Source: Timema cristinae (Eukaryota > Arthropoda > Insecta > Phasmatodea > Timematidae). From it: DNA of 64,000 nt. The stretch covers positions 7,464,490-7,528,489 of the forward strand of contig JBCFYV010011135.1 in the NCBI GenBank assembly GCA_039000515.1. Direction: 5' to 3'. How positions within the stretch are numbered: position 1 is the first letter of the stretch; each line of letters begins with the position of its first letter. Below, piece after piece: positions 24,396 through 33,369 of the stretch. The notes below the pieces were generated by a model, which was not told the origin of the DNA, searched no databases, and saw only the letters and a program-made list of their open reading frames with translations. Both the position numbers and the translations under genes were made by a program.

Positions 24396-24876
24396 TACCT
24401 CTCCACCCTCCCCCATCCACTTGTCCTCGTCATCACGGGATGGTCTACACTCGCCACGCCGGCAAAGCCCACCGACGGAAGACCCTGGAGAAAACAGCAC
24501 CGACCAAACAGTACTCAACTCGTGGACCCATTCTCTACGTTCCCGTCTACAACCACCAGACCCCCGAACACCCACACACTGCGCCCACATCTCCCAGCAT
24601 CCCTGCCGCCGAGTCATCTCAGGCCTCCCCTCGTCTTCCCCTCTCACCGACCACCCGACTCCCCCCTACTCCAATTTCCCCTTTAACCCCTGAGGGCTAT
24701 CATTTACATCCCCTAGCCACCCCCCAACCCGCCTACGTTTTCTCCCCATCTCTCTCCCTTACCCCCACCCACAAGACCCACGAGACCGGTACCTAATCAC
24801 AAAGGCCAGTCGGAAGCTGCAGTTCCAGTAAAACCAGCTACCTCCCTCGAAACCACAAGACATGGGATAACAGTTC

Positions 24877-24895
24877 TGGCGCCTAAACGTGGGGC
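24877..24895 (+). promoter_or_regulatory. primer-binding site, tRNA-Lys(1,2)-like
   Basis: TGGCGCCTAAACGTGGGGC directly follows the LTR. The tRNA-Lys(CUU) 3' end gives TGGCGCCCAACGTGGGGC, so the match is near complete, with one substitution and one extra base in the middle. It would prime minus-strand DNA synthesis. Confidence 0.75.
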
Positions 24896-24992
24896 AACTC
24901 AAGACACGGGACGGATGTCCAACGGACCGACTACACGACCCCAGAACACCACACAACACTTCCGGGAGTGAACAAAACCCGGTGGCGCCCAA

Positions 24993-25246
24993 ACTACCTC
25001 ACCAAAGAAAACTACCTCACCAAAGAAGACTACCTCACCAAAGAAGACTACCTCACCAAAGAAGACTACCTCACCAAAGAAGACTACCTCACCAAAGAAG
25101 ACTACCTCACCAAAGAAGACTACGTCACCAAAGAAGACTACCTCACCCAAGAAGACTACCTCACCAAAGAAGACTACCTCACCAAAAAAAGACTACCTCA
25201 CCAAAGAAGACTACCTCACCAAAGAAGACTACCTCACCAAAGTAGA
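24993..25246 (+). repeat. 18-bp minisatellite in the gag leader
   Basis: About fourteen copies of ACTACCTCACCAAAGAAG run up to four bases before the gag start. One unit has an extra A, which shifts frame. The repeat keeps all plus-strand frames largely open, but the apparent ORFs lack an ATG. It may act as unstructured leader, or expand and contract by slippage. Confidence 0.9.
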
Positions 25247-25250
25247 CAAG

Positions 25251-26372
25251 ATGGTTATGACTAGAAGTCAAAAGTGTAACAACCCATCGTGTACCCCAGG
25301 AGGGGACCGACATTATGTAACCTGCACAAACTGCCAAAAGCCCTACCACAACCTTTGCATTGGCTGGGCAGACGAGCCACGTGACATCAATGAACCAGCC
25401 TACCGGTGCACCACCTGCACCGAAGCACCAGTGGAAGTACGGTATTGCCCAGGGTTAACCTGTACTGGAGAAGATGGCCGAGAGGTTGTCTGCGAGGACT
25501 GTAGGCAATACTACCACTACCAGTGCCTGGGCTGGAAAAATGAGCCTAGAGACCTCAGGGGCCTATTCTTCCGATGTCCGCCGTGCCAACGGTCCACCTC
25601 ATCAACTGCCAGCGCACCACCATACCAGCCGCACCTGACTGCCACCTACCAACGCCAGTGCTCAAGCTCTTACCACCTACCAACTCTACCAGACTTTCAC
25701 GGTCGAGGGCATGAAGACCCTACTACTTTTACCCAACGCTGTGAGGTTCAGCTCAGGACCGCTCGAGTAGACCCGCTAGAATGGGTACCTACCACCCAAC
25801 GGCAGCTTAAAGACACCGCCGCTCAGTGGTGGAAGCTATATGGCGAATATATAACGACTTGGGAAGAGTTCAAGCAACGACTAACGCACCACTTCGCCAG
25901 TACAACCACCATAGCCTCTCTCCACGCAGAGCTATACGGAAAGGAACAAACACAGACTGAGCCCGTTGAGATATTCCTTCGGCACAAAGTACGGCTGTAT
26001 CAACGCTTGGCCCCCACAGCCCCATCAGCAGAAATAATCCCCCTGTTAATCGAACTTGTCCGACCAGGACTGAGACCTTTTCTTCGAGCTCCACACCCTC
26101 AAGAGTTAGAAGAACTTATCACTAGGGCCGTATCTGTGGAACGAGACCTGGCTAAAAACACTGCGCCAGTGACTACACGCCCCAGCAAGATCCCAGCAAC
26201 CTCATCTGAACCGCGACCTCCAAAATGTTACCACTGTCCAGGGTACCATTTTCACCGTGACTGCCCAGTGCTAAACCAACGGCACCTAGAGAAAGAAAGA
26301 CCGGGAAACGCCAAGCCAGAGGACAACAGGGCCCCGCCTCTGGTAAACAGGAATCAGGGCCGCCACCAGTAA
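25251..26372 (+). CDS. gag: Gag with two N-terminal PHD-type zinc fingers
   Basis: A 373-residue structural polyprotein. Start ATG 25251 has a strong context (AAGATGG). Residues 9-56 form a C4HC3 pattern: C9, C14, C25, C28, H33, C36, C53, C56. Residues 66-112 repeat it: C66, C71, C81, C84, H89, C92, C109, C112. Spacing fits PHD fingers, which usually bind histone H3 tails. Both fingers share a following GW-x2-EPRD block, so they arose by internal duplication. Residues about 140-300 are a Ty3-type capsid region (DFHGRG, AAQWWKLYGE, FKQRLTHHF). A zinc knuckle follows at C326, C329, H333, C338 (Cx2Cx3Hx4C, one residue shorter than usual) in a basic, nucleic-acid-binding tail. Pol is entered from within the last 22 codons by -1 frameshifting. 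The PHD tandem is unusual for a gypsy Gag. Confidence 0.9.
   Translation: MVMTRSQKCNNPSCTPGGDRHYVTCTNCQKPYHNLCIGWADEPRDINEPAYRCTTCTEAPVEVRYCPGLTCTGEDGREVVCEDCRQYYHYQCLGWKNEPRDLRGLFFRCPPCQRSTSSTASAPPYQPHLTATYQRQCSSSYHLPTLPDFHGRGHEDPTTFTQRCEVQLRTARVDPLEWVPTTQRQLKDTAAQWWKLYGEYITTWEEFKQRLTHHFASTTTIASLHAELYGKEQTQTEPVEIFLRHKVRLYQRLAPTAPSAEIIPLLIELVRPGLRPFLRAPHPQELEELITRAVSVERDLAKNTAPVTTRPSKIPATSSEPRPPKCYHCPGYHFHRDCPVLNQRHLEKERPGNAKPEDNRAPPLVNRNQGRHQ
26303..26361 (+). promoter_or_regulatory. programmed -1 frameshift signal, gag/pol
   Basis: The slippery heptamer G GGA AAC (26303-26309) lies in the gag frame. A 6-nt spacer leads to stem CCAGAGG (26316-26322) pairing with CCTCTGG (26337-26343), extendable by one G-U pair. 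In the 14-nt loop, GGCCC (26330-26334) can pair with GGGCC (26357-26361), making an H-type pseudoknot. The pol frame is open across the whole region and is the -1 frame, with no need for the ATG at 26417. Confidence 0.82.
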
Positions 26373-29300
26373 TAAACAGCGTCAATCCCTCAACATCCCA
26401 ACCACTCCCAAGAGTTATGTGCGAAACTCCTCACGGTCCCCTACTAGCCCTATTAGATACCGGAGCTACTGCTAATTTCATCCAATACCAACAACTCACC
26501 CCTACAAACCTGAAGAACTTACTTCCTTTCCCCACACCAATCCACCTGGCCAAGGTTGGGAGTGACCTTACCATCCGAGGCCAGATAACTTTACCGCTAA
26601 CCATGCAAACCCTAGAAGCCAACGTCACGTTCCTGGTGTCCGATGAACTCCGAGAACCACTTATTCTGGGACAACCATGGTTCACAGAACAGAAGGTAAT
26701 CCTGGACTACGAGAACAGCCGAGTGCTTTTTGGAAACCAGGGGCGTCATACTCTATACTGGATGCCAAGACTCAATGAGGATCCCCCGCCGGTTCCTCAA
26801 GACAAGATCAGACAACACGCCCCAATAGAACGTCAAGAACAACTCCTTAGACTACTAGACCAACACCGAGCCGTTTTCAACACTCAGGGACCTCTGCGAA
26901 GAACACGCAGCATCAACCATCAAATTCGACTCAAGGACAACCAACGGATTATGGTACGGCCTTACCGCTATTCCCCTGCGAAAAACGCGCTAATTGAAGA
27001 CCAGGTTCAGGAGATGAAAGCCCAGGGGATAATAGAACCCGGAAACTCTGAATACAATTCACCCATTGTAATTGTGGAAAAAAAGGACAAAACTCCCCGT
27101 TTCTGCATTGATTTCCGACAACTGAACACCGCCACTATCGATGTCACTCCCCCCGCTGTCAACGTACATGACACTCTTCGAGATTTGGGAGACGCAGAAA
27201 TATTTACCACCCTCGATATGAAATCAGGGTACTGGCAGATTCCCTTACACCCCGATTCCAAACCCCTGACTGCTTTCACCACGCCCAACGGAGAAACCTT
27301 GCAATTTACAGTTATGCCTTTCGGATTAAAGGGAGCCCCGAGTACTTTTCAGCGACTGATGAGTCAAGAAGTGTTAGCAGGGTACACCGGCCAGTTCTGT
27401 TTCGCCTACCTTGACGACGTGATAATCTACTCAAAGACATGGGATGAGCACCTCAACCACTTGAGCAAGGTTTTAGAAAGATTTGAGCTCCACCAACTGA
27501 CCTTCAATCTGGAAAAATGCCAGTTCGGCAAGACTGAGTTGGAATACCTTGGCCATATCGTTTCTAGCCAAGGAAACGCCCCACAACCACAGACGATCAA
27601 AGCAATCACGGAAGCCCCAACACCAAGAAACCGTAAACAGCTCCGACAACTACTGGGCCTCTGCAACTGGTTACGAGAATTCGTGCCCCAAATGGCGGAA
27701 CTAACAGCACCTCTCACCGAACTTCTAAGAACCAAATCCCGGTGGATGTGGAACTCCCAAACAGAAACCGCTCTACACACACTCAAAGAAGCCTTCAGAG
27801 ACCTACCACCCTTAAGTCGTCCCGATCCATCACGAACCTTTACCCTACAAACTGACGCTAGCGGGATTGGACTAGGGGCAGTACTGTACCAAGAAGATGA
27901 TGCGGGCAAACGAATCATCAGCCATGCCAGCGCGAAGCTAACCCCTACAGAGCAACGGTACCATAGCAACGAGCAGGAGTGCCTCGCTATCGTCTGGGCC
28001 ATCAAGAGGTATAGACATTACCTGGAAGATAAACCTTTCATACTACGCACGGATAACCGAGCTCTCACCTGGCTGAACACGATGAAAGACCAACGGACCA
28101 AGCTGACGAGATGGGCACTCTTGCTCCAAGAGTTTCAATTTTCCCTGGAACACTGCCCGGGAAAACAGAACGATCTACCTGACGCGTTATCACGCCAACC
28201 CGACAGCGAGAACACCAGTTCAGAGACTCAAGACTGGGACCGGATGACCCCGCCCTCGGTCACAGGACTAGCACCACCCGAACCCGATGCACTACTAGTC
28301 CTACAGAACCAAGATGCACCTCTACATGAGCTAGTCAAGACGGAACAAAGACAGGATACAGAGATCCAAACTCAAGTTAACCGTTGGAAGGCTCTGGATA
28401 CCCAAACTCGACCACCCACCAAAACAACCGACGCTCGGTTCTGGGATGAGCACTATGTCAAGGGAGACAATATCTGGAGACGCGAAGAAAGGGAAGGACC
28501 ATGGAAACTCATTGTTCCAGTTCAAATCCGACAACAGGTTATTTGGACATACCACGACCACCCTCACGCAGGGCACCCGGGAGAAGACGAGACGACACGA
28601 GCCATTCAGCGAGGCTACACCTGGAAAGGCCTCCGAACGGAAGTCAGCAACTACGTTCGTAACTGCATGCTCTGTGCCTGTCGTAAGACCGGGGGGTATC
28701 AAGGGTCAGAGCCACTAAGACCCCGTCAACCACAACGCCCCTGGAAAGTGGTAGCCTTAGACCTCATGGGGCCATACCCCCGAAGTCGCAGAGGAAAGAA
28801 GTTCATCCTAGTGATTACGGATCTCTTCTCAAGATGGGTAGAAGTATTTCCACTCGCGTCAACAGAGGTCAGACAGATAATCCAGACGATGGAACAACAA
28901 TTCTTCCCACGATGGGGATATCCAAAACATCTCCTGTCCGACAATGGTCCACAGTTCATTAGCCGAGCTTGGGCGAACGCCTGTCAAAAGTGGGATGTCG
29001 AAGCCTGGACAACCCCAATCTACCACCCCCAAGCCAACCCCACGGAAAGAAGGAACCAGGAACTAAAGAAGGGAATCCGACTCCAAATCTCGGAGAATCA
29101 TCGAGAATGGGATACCTTCCTGCCTATGATCGCCTTCAATCTACGATGCCGCAAGAATGGGGCCACCGGAATGTCTCCGAGTGAACTACTACTTGGCCGA
29201 ACGCTATACAGGCCCGGGGAGTGGAGATTTGAAACCTCAGTACGAGAGCAGGAAGACAACGAGAGCCCTAGCCAAGGAGCCCTCCAAAGAGAAGAACAGG

Positions 29301-29728
29301 CACGAGTCAATCAAGCCAATTACCAACAACGGTACACCCACCCTCCAGCACGGGCCGCCCAACCCTTTCAAAACGGTGATTTGGTACTGGTCCGCACCCA
29401 ACCCCTCTCTAACGCAACAGAGGCCTACTACGCCGGCTTTGCCCCCAAATGGGAAGGACCCTACCCGGTGAGCAAACGAAGAGGAGGGGTCTACTGGGTT
29501 ACCTACCCAAATGGTCGATCCAAGAAAATACACAGGGGACAACTACGTCCTGCACCCCCTGGTGAAAACACCGGGAAACCGCAGCTACCCAAACTACTCA
29601 CAACCATGGACCCCGCACCCAATAACACCGAGGGAACAAAAGGACTGGACCCTCCCCTACCAAATAGTTCTGGATGGAGTACCAGACTGCGACCTCGACG
29701 ACCTCCAATCCCTCCCAAGACAGGGTGA
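26309..29728 (+). CDS. pol: Pol: protease, RT, RNase H, integrase
   Basis: Read by -1 shift from 26309. The first in-frame ATG is 26417, and residue numbers count from there (1103 aa). Protease: DTGA with D14. RT: palm block LDMKSGYWQIP and catalytic YLDD at 331-334. RNase H: TDAS with D480. Integrase: zinc finger H715, H720, C750, C753; catalytic D782, D842, E877. D842 and E877 have 34 residues between them, and the ANPTER context occurs in other insect gypsy elements. C-terminal GPY/F motif: GPY at 1014-1016 followed by a V-YWV-YP block. The tail is short and basic/proline-rich, with no chromodomain I can see. All catalytic residues are present and there is no stop, so the enzyme set looks functional. 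It should be released from Gag-Pol by its own protease. Confidence 0.95.
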   Translation, partial: RQARGQQGPASGKQESGPPPVINSVNPSTSQPLPRVMCETPHGPLLALLDTGATANFIQYQQLTPTNLKNLLPFPTPIHLAKVGSDLTIRGQITLPLTMQTLEANVTFLVSDELREPLILGQPWFTEQKVILDYENSRVLFGNQGRHTLYWMPRLNEDPPPVPQDKIRQHAPIERQEQLLRLLDQHRAVFNTQGPLRRTRSINHQIRLKDNQRIMVRPYRYSPAKNALIEDQVQEMKAQGIIEPGNSEYNSPIVIVEKKDKTPRFCIDFRQLNTATIDVTPPAVNVHDTLRDLGDAEIFTTLDMKSGYWQIPLHPDSKPLTAFTTPNGETLQFTVMPFGLKGAPSTFQRLMSQEVLAGYTGQFCFAYLDDVIIYSKTWDEHLNHLSKVLERFELHQLTFNLEKCQFGKTELEYLGHIVSSQGNAPQPQTIKAITEAPTPRNRKQLRQLLGLCNWLREFVPQMAELTAPLTELLRTKSRWMWNSQTETALHTLKEAFRDLPPLSRPDPSRTFTLQTDASGIGLGAVLYQEDDAGKRIISHASAKLTPTEQRYHSNEQECLAIVWAIKRYRHYLEDKPFILRTDNRALTWLNTMKDQRTKLTRWALLLQEFQFSLEHCPGKQNDLPDALSRQPDSENTSSETQDWDRMTPPSVTGLAPPEPDALLVLQNQDAPLHELVKTEQRQDTEIQTQVNRWKALDTQTRPPTKTTDARFWDEHYVKGDNIWRREEREGPWKLIVPVQIRQQVIWTYHDHPHAGHPGEDETTRAIQRGYTWKGLRTEVSNYVRNCMLCACRKTGGYQGSEPLRPRQPQRPWKVVALDLMGPYPRSRRGKKFILVITDLFSRWVEVFPLASTEVRQIIQTMEQQFFPRWGYPKHLLSDNGPQFISRAWANACQKWDVEAWTTPIYHPQANPTERRNQELKKGIRLQISENHREWDTFLPMIAFNLRCRKNGATGMSPSELLLGRTLYRPGEWRFETSVREQEDNESPSQGALQREEQARVNQANYQQRYTHPPARAAQPFQNGDLVLVRTQPLSNATEAYYAGFAPKWEGPYPVSKRRGGVYWVTYPNGRSKKIHRGQLRPAPPGENTGKPQLPKLLTTMDPAPNNTEGTKGLDPPLPNSSGWSTRLRPRRPPIPPKTG

Positions 29729-29759
29729 GGCCAAAGACCCGGGTACACGGCTACTCAAG

Positions 29760-30010
29760 CGCCGTGCGTGACACAGTGCGTGGTCACAACAACCAATGCG
29801 GGATGCGTAAAACGATGCGTGGGTGCGCCAACACAGGGCGTGGTCCCTCAACCCAGTGCGTGACGTGAACATAATGGTGCGTGGTTACACAACCAAGTGC
29901 GTGACGTGAACATAATGGTGCGTGGTTACACAACCAAGTGCGTGACGTGAACATAATGGTGCGTAGTTCCACAACCAAGTGCGTGACGCCAACATCACGG
30001 TGCGTGGTGA
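29760..30010 (+). repeat. 41-bp tandem repeat after pol
   Basis: GTGCGTGACGTGAACATAAT followed by GGTGCGTGGTTACACAACCAA, best copies from about 29856, 29897 and 29938, with shorter diverged GTGCGTG units before. It occupies the position where env lies in errantiviruses, but it encodes nothing convincing. Confidence 0.8.
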
Positions 30011-30059
30011 AAATCACACCCACTGTGGCTACCCCACTCAGTAAACACTGTCAAAGTGT

Positions 30060-30306
30060 GGCCCTAAAAAGGGCTGATTATGTGCGATAACTTGTTGGCC
30101 CTAGAAAGGGCCGTCTTATTTACTGTATTTGTTTGGCCCTGAAAAGGGCAGATTATGTGTTGATTTTTTTGTTGGCCCTATAAAGGGCCGTTTTTTTGCC
30201 ATATTTTATTGGCCCTAAAAAGGGCAGATTGTGTGTTGATTTTGTTACTGGTAACGCTAAGAAGGACCGTCTTATTTACTGTATAGTTTTGGCCCTAAAA
30301 AGGGCC
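30060..30306 (+). repeat. array of GGCCCT…AGGGCC hairpins
   Basis: Seven units about 38 bp apart, starting near 30060, 30097, 30135, 30174, 30211, 30250 and 30291. Six contain a GGCCCTAAAAAGGGCC-like hairpin (6-bp stem, 4-base loop); the one at 30250 is decayed. Two spacer types alternate (CAGATTATGTGTTGAT and CGTCTTATTTACTGTAT), giving a higher-order unit of about 77 bp. Stem changes are mostly limited to the last pair. Confidence 0.85.
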
Positions 30307-30510
30307 GTAGTGTATTTTCGTTATTATTATTTATTTGTCATATATTTACGTTTTCTTTTTTTTCTCTCTCTGTGTCCATCAGAACTATTGAATCTAATCA
30401 ATGTTAAAATTAGTATTAAATTAGCCCTAAGATATATGTAAGATGTAAATAATTTGTTGATGTAAAATTTATGTAGACCAGAGGTCACCCGTGTGCAAGT
30501 GCGCAAGCCA

Positions 30511-30520
30511 GTGTGGGGGA
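30511..30520 (+). promoter_or_regulatory. polypurine tract
   Basis: GTGTGGGGGA immediately before the 3' LTR, the expected site of plus-strand priming. The purine core is short (GGGGGA). Confidence 0.6.
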
Positions 30521-31576
30521 TTGATGTGCCTCTCTGTTCAGGCAGCCTTCTTTCCTTCGCACTTGCACCGGCCGCTTCACCCTCCCTCCCTACTGCCGGT
30601 CCGGCCCACAGTCCATGTTGTCTGAGCCGTCCGTGACGCTCTTACCTCTATAATCAACTCCCTTCTTCCTATTGGCTCGCTTGGCGGCCAATAGCACTCT
30701 CGTTTTCCCGAACCAATGGGAAGCTCCCTCTTCTCTGATTGGACCAGGCCAGGCAGCAGCGGAGGGTATATAACCCGGTGAAATCTGGATTCGAGTTCAG
30801 TGGTGAGCCAACCTTGGGGAACCACACTCATACGAAAGAGCCAATAAATCGTCGTTTGCAGCAAGTGTCATCGCTATTCTCATTCCACCGCAATCTACCC
30901 TACCTCCCACCGCGACTTTACGTTGCCGGGAATCTACCCTACCTCCCACCGCGACTTTACGTTGCCGGGACTCTACCCTACCTCCCACCGCGACTTTACG
31001 TTGCCGGGACGCTACCCTACCTCCCACCGCGACTTAACGTTGCCGGGACGCTATCCTACCTCCCACCGCGACTTTACGTTGCCGGGACTCTATCCTACCT
31101 CTCCACCCTCCCCCATCCACTTGTCCTCGTCATCACGGGATGGTCTACACTCGCCACGCCGGCAAAGCCCACCGACGGAAGACCCTGGAGAAAACAGCAC
31201 CGACCAAACAGTACTCAACTCGTGGACCCATTCTCTACGTTCCCGTCTACAACCACCAGACCCCCGAACACCCACACACTGCGCCCACATCTCCCAGCAT
31301 CCCTGCCGCCGAGTCATCTCAGGCCTCCCCTCGTCTTCCCCTCTCACCGACCACCCGACTCCCCCCTACTCCAATTTCCCCTTTAACCCCTGAGGGCTAT
31401 CATTTACATCCCTAGCCACCCCCCAACCCGCCTACGTTTTCTCCCCCATCTCTCTCCCTTACCCCCACCCACAAGACCCACGAGACCGGTACCTAATCAC
31501 AAAGGCCAGTCGGAAGCTGCAGTTCCAGTAAAACCAGCTACCTCCCTCGAAACCACAAGACATGGGATAACAGTTC
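30521..31576 (+). repeat. 3' LTR
   Basis: Same as the 5' LTR except for one C fewer near 31410 and one C more near 31443. It supplies the polyadenylation signal at 30843-30848. Confidence 0.93.
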
Positions 31577-31811
31577 AACCTAACTTAAAACAACCTAAGC
31601 TAACCTAGCTAACGAAACAAAACGAGCTAACATCAAACAGTTTTCAAATAGAGATGGAATGTTTGTCGTATTATTATTATTATATACCACTGGCTGGCTA
31701 TGTGGCTCTAGTAATAGTAAGAACCTACCAAATAGCCAAAGCTATTATATTTGTTTTAGTGGGGATTTACTCTCATCTAGATATCATGTTATAAAAATTG
31801 AAAAATGACAC

Positions 31812-32085
31812 CTGGACACAAGAATCGAACTCGGGACCCTTGGATTAGTACGCCAATGATCTAACCACTGAGCTATCCAGGAATCTTCCCGTGACTAGGA
31901 TCATTCTTCACTCATATTTTAAGGCAGACTCTATGATGGACGTGAGGAAATAAAATATACAAAATATAAATATGAGTGAAGAACGACCCTAAACACGGGA
32001 TGATTCCTGGATAGTTCAGGGGTTAGAGCATTGGCGTTCTAGGCCAAGGGTCTCAGATTCGATTCTCGTGTTGGGTAGGTGAGAC
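31812..32085. mobile_element. paired tRNA-like repeats, head to head (family C)
   Basis: Minus copy: sense TTCCTGGATAGCTCAGTGGT … GAGTTCGATTC … GTCCAGG, about 31812-31888. Its CCTGGAT/GTCCAGG ends can form a 7-bp acceptor-like stem (one G-U). Plus copy from about 32003: CCTGGATAGTTCAGGGGTTA … GATTCGATTCTC. Between them lie inverted arms, 31882-31920 and 31966-32004, around a centre with GGCAGACTCTATGAT. D-arm mismatches make a working tRNA unlikely, so I call a tRNA-derived repeat. Confidence 0.7.
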
Positions 32086-32089
32086 GCAG

Positions 32090-32880
32090 CTGGACTTGAC
32101 TTGGGTACCCCTCCTTCGGTTACACCTGGTGGTTGCAATATGCAGCTCGCTACCTAACTTACACCCCTACAAATCAATTTATAGACGCAATTCAATCCCC
32201 CCATAAATCAATAGCACTTTTTCATCCATCCTAGTTTCAAATCTCCACAAATATACTTAAAAATTTGTCGAGAAAGATCTAATATAATTTCTAAACATTT
32301 TTATACTAATAAAAACTAAACTATAGAATTGGCCCATTAGTTAAATATAAGACAATCTGGCAACACTGATTAGTAGAGACTGCTTCTATCTCCTTGTACA
32401 CCAGTACACTACCTACAGTCATAGCAGAAAGTGAGAAGATTTGTCAACAGAAGCCAAAGATAAAACTTTAATCTACCAAATTTGCAGCTCCCTCCGAAGT
32501 GATATTGGGTTTATCCAAGGGAAAGATACAATGTTTACAAAAGAGAATCGGGCATTTATCTGGCAAGATAGCCATAAAACCACGAATACAACGGTATTCA
32601 GGCTCTTTGAGATTGAAGATAAAAGTTGTAGCAGGTTTCATCAAACTACAAACACTTTACTCCAGCAGCACTCGTACAGTTAATTTTATATGAGTAGTGA
32701 ATCTTAGAAAATGGGAGATGTATTAAAGCTACGGTTATAGCCGTATTGAGTATTGTATCCGTAACTTTGAAAAACTACATATAAACATGGAATAGAATCT
32801 GGAACCTTTGGATCTTCATGTTAACGCTCTACGGTGATCCATCCAGGATCTGTCCAGTGTGTGGAATGCGATACAGGGAG
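32090..32880. other. non-coding stretch with a decayed family C piece
   Basis: 32790-32855 resembles the minus family C head (GGAACCTTTGGATCTT … GATCCATCCAGGATC). The remainder has only short unrecognised ORFs. Confidence 0.4.
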
Positions 32881-32884
32881 GGCA

Positions 32885-33245
32885 TTAGGTATTAGAGGAA
32901 GAAAGACTGTAATGGTATGATCATGTAAAGAGGATTAAAGAGGACACCAAAGAGAATTATGGAGATATAATACAGCGTAGGGAAAAAATCAACAGGGAGA
33001 CAAAGAAAGAGATGATATGAGAAGATAATAGCAGGTGTGCCAGTCAGACGAAAAGAATGGTGGAAGAATAGAGGAATATGGTAGAAACAGATGATAGCAA
33101 GTGTACCAGTCAGATGAAAAGAATGGTGGAAGGAAAGAGGAAGATGGTAGGAACAGATGATAGCAAATGTACCAGTCAGACGAAAAGAATAGTGGAAGAA
33201 TAGAGGACAATGGAGGAATTTTACTAAACTGACCCAGGCACAGGA
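32885..33245 (+). pseudogene. LINE pol 3' fragment
   Basis: Plus-strand translation with slips gives YDHVKRIKED, then KRIMEI-stop-YSVGKKSTGRQRKR and EKIIAGVPVRRKEWW. This is the WYGHVxRM … GRxRxRW tail found in many arthropod LINE polyproteins. The last part contains a 66-bp tandem repeat (starts near 33030, 33097 and 33163). A (GAT)n run follows at about 33257-33281. Confidence 0.55.
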
Positions 33246-33369
33246 TGTAAACAGTTGAGGATGATGATGATGATGATGATGGGTGTGGCTATCATCGGCT
33301 AACACCATAGTAACCAGAGAATAAGAAATAGCTTTATGCTGTCATTATTACATTGAAATGTGTATATTA

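Larger units (their letters stand above)
23821..24876 (+). repeat. 5' LTR
   Basis: Identical in length to the 3' LTR at a 6700-bp offset. It starts TTGATGTGCC (or TGATGTGCC from 23822) and ends at CAGTTC just before the primer-binding site, so it lacks the usual CA end. U3 is about 250 bp to the TATA box. The remaining region after the TATA box is long (about 780 bp) and contains a 39-bp tandem repeat. Confidence 0.93.
23821..31576 (+). mobile_element. complete Ty3/gypsy LTR retrotransposon, 7.76 kb
   Basis: Two 1056-bp LTRs enclose a primer-binding site, leader, gag, pol in the -1 frame, a non-coding tail and a short polypurine tract. Pol order is protease, RT, RNase H, integrase with a GPY/F motif, which is diagnostic of Ty3/gypsy rather than copia or BEL. 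There is no env-like ORF. Both ORFs are uninterrupted and the LTRs differ only by two homopolymer indels that I could find, so it is probably a recent and potentially active copy. Target duplication is not clean: AGCCT (23817-23821) against AACCT (31577-31581) matches 4 of 5 if the LTR starts at 23822. Composition is about even in GC, unlike the AT-rich host sequence. Confidence 0.95.

Noticed and set aside
24039..24796. Long overlapping ORFs in the LTR (up to 215 codons) on both strands
   Set aside because: They come from the 39-bp repeat and C-rich sequence, recur exactly in the 3' LTR and show no domain; the region is transcribed leader.
24889..25264. Leader ORFs made of YLTKED or LPHQRR repeats
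   Set aside because: No ATG start; produced by the 18-bp minisatellite, whose period is a multiple of three.
28446..29771. Extra ORFs overlapping pol on both strands, as a possible accessory gene
   Set aside because: All lie within or antisense to pol in shifted frames with no recognisable domain; composition follows pol codon use.
31812..31888. Genuine tRNA gene
   Set aside because: Acceptor and T arms are plausible, but the D arm and anticodon stem have mismatches, and related decayed copies lie in the window, so it is a tRNA-derived repeat.
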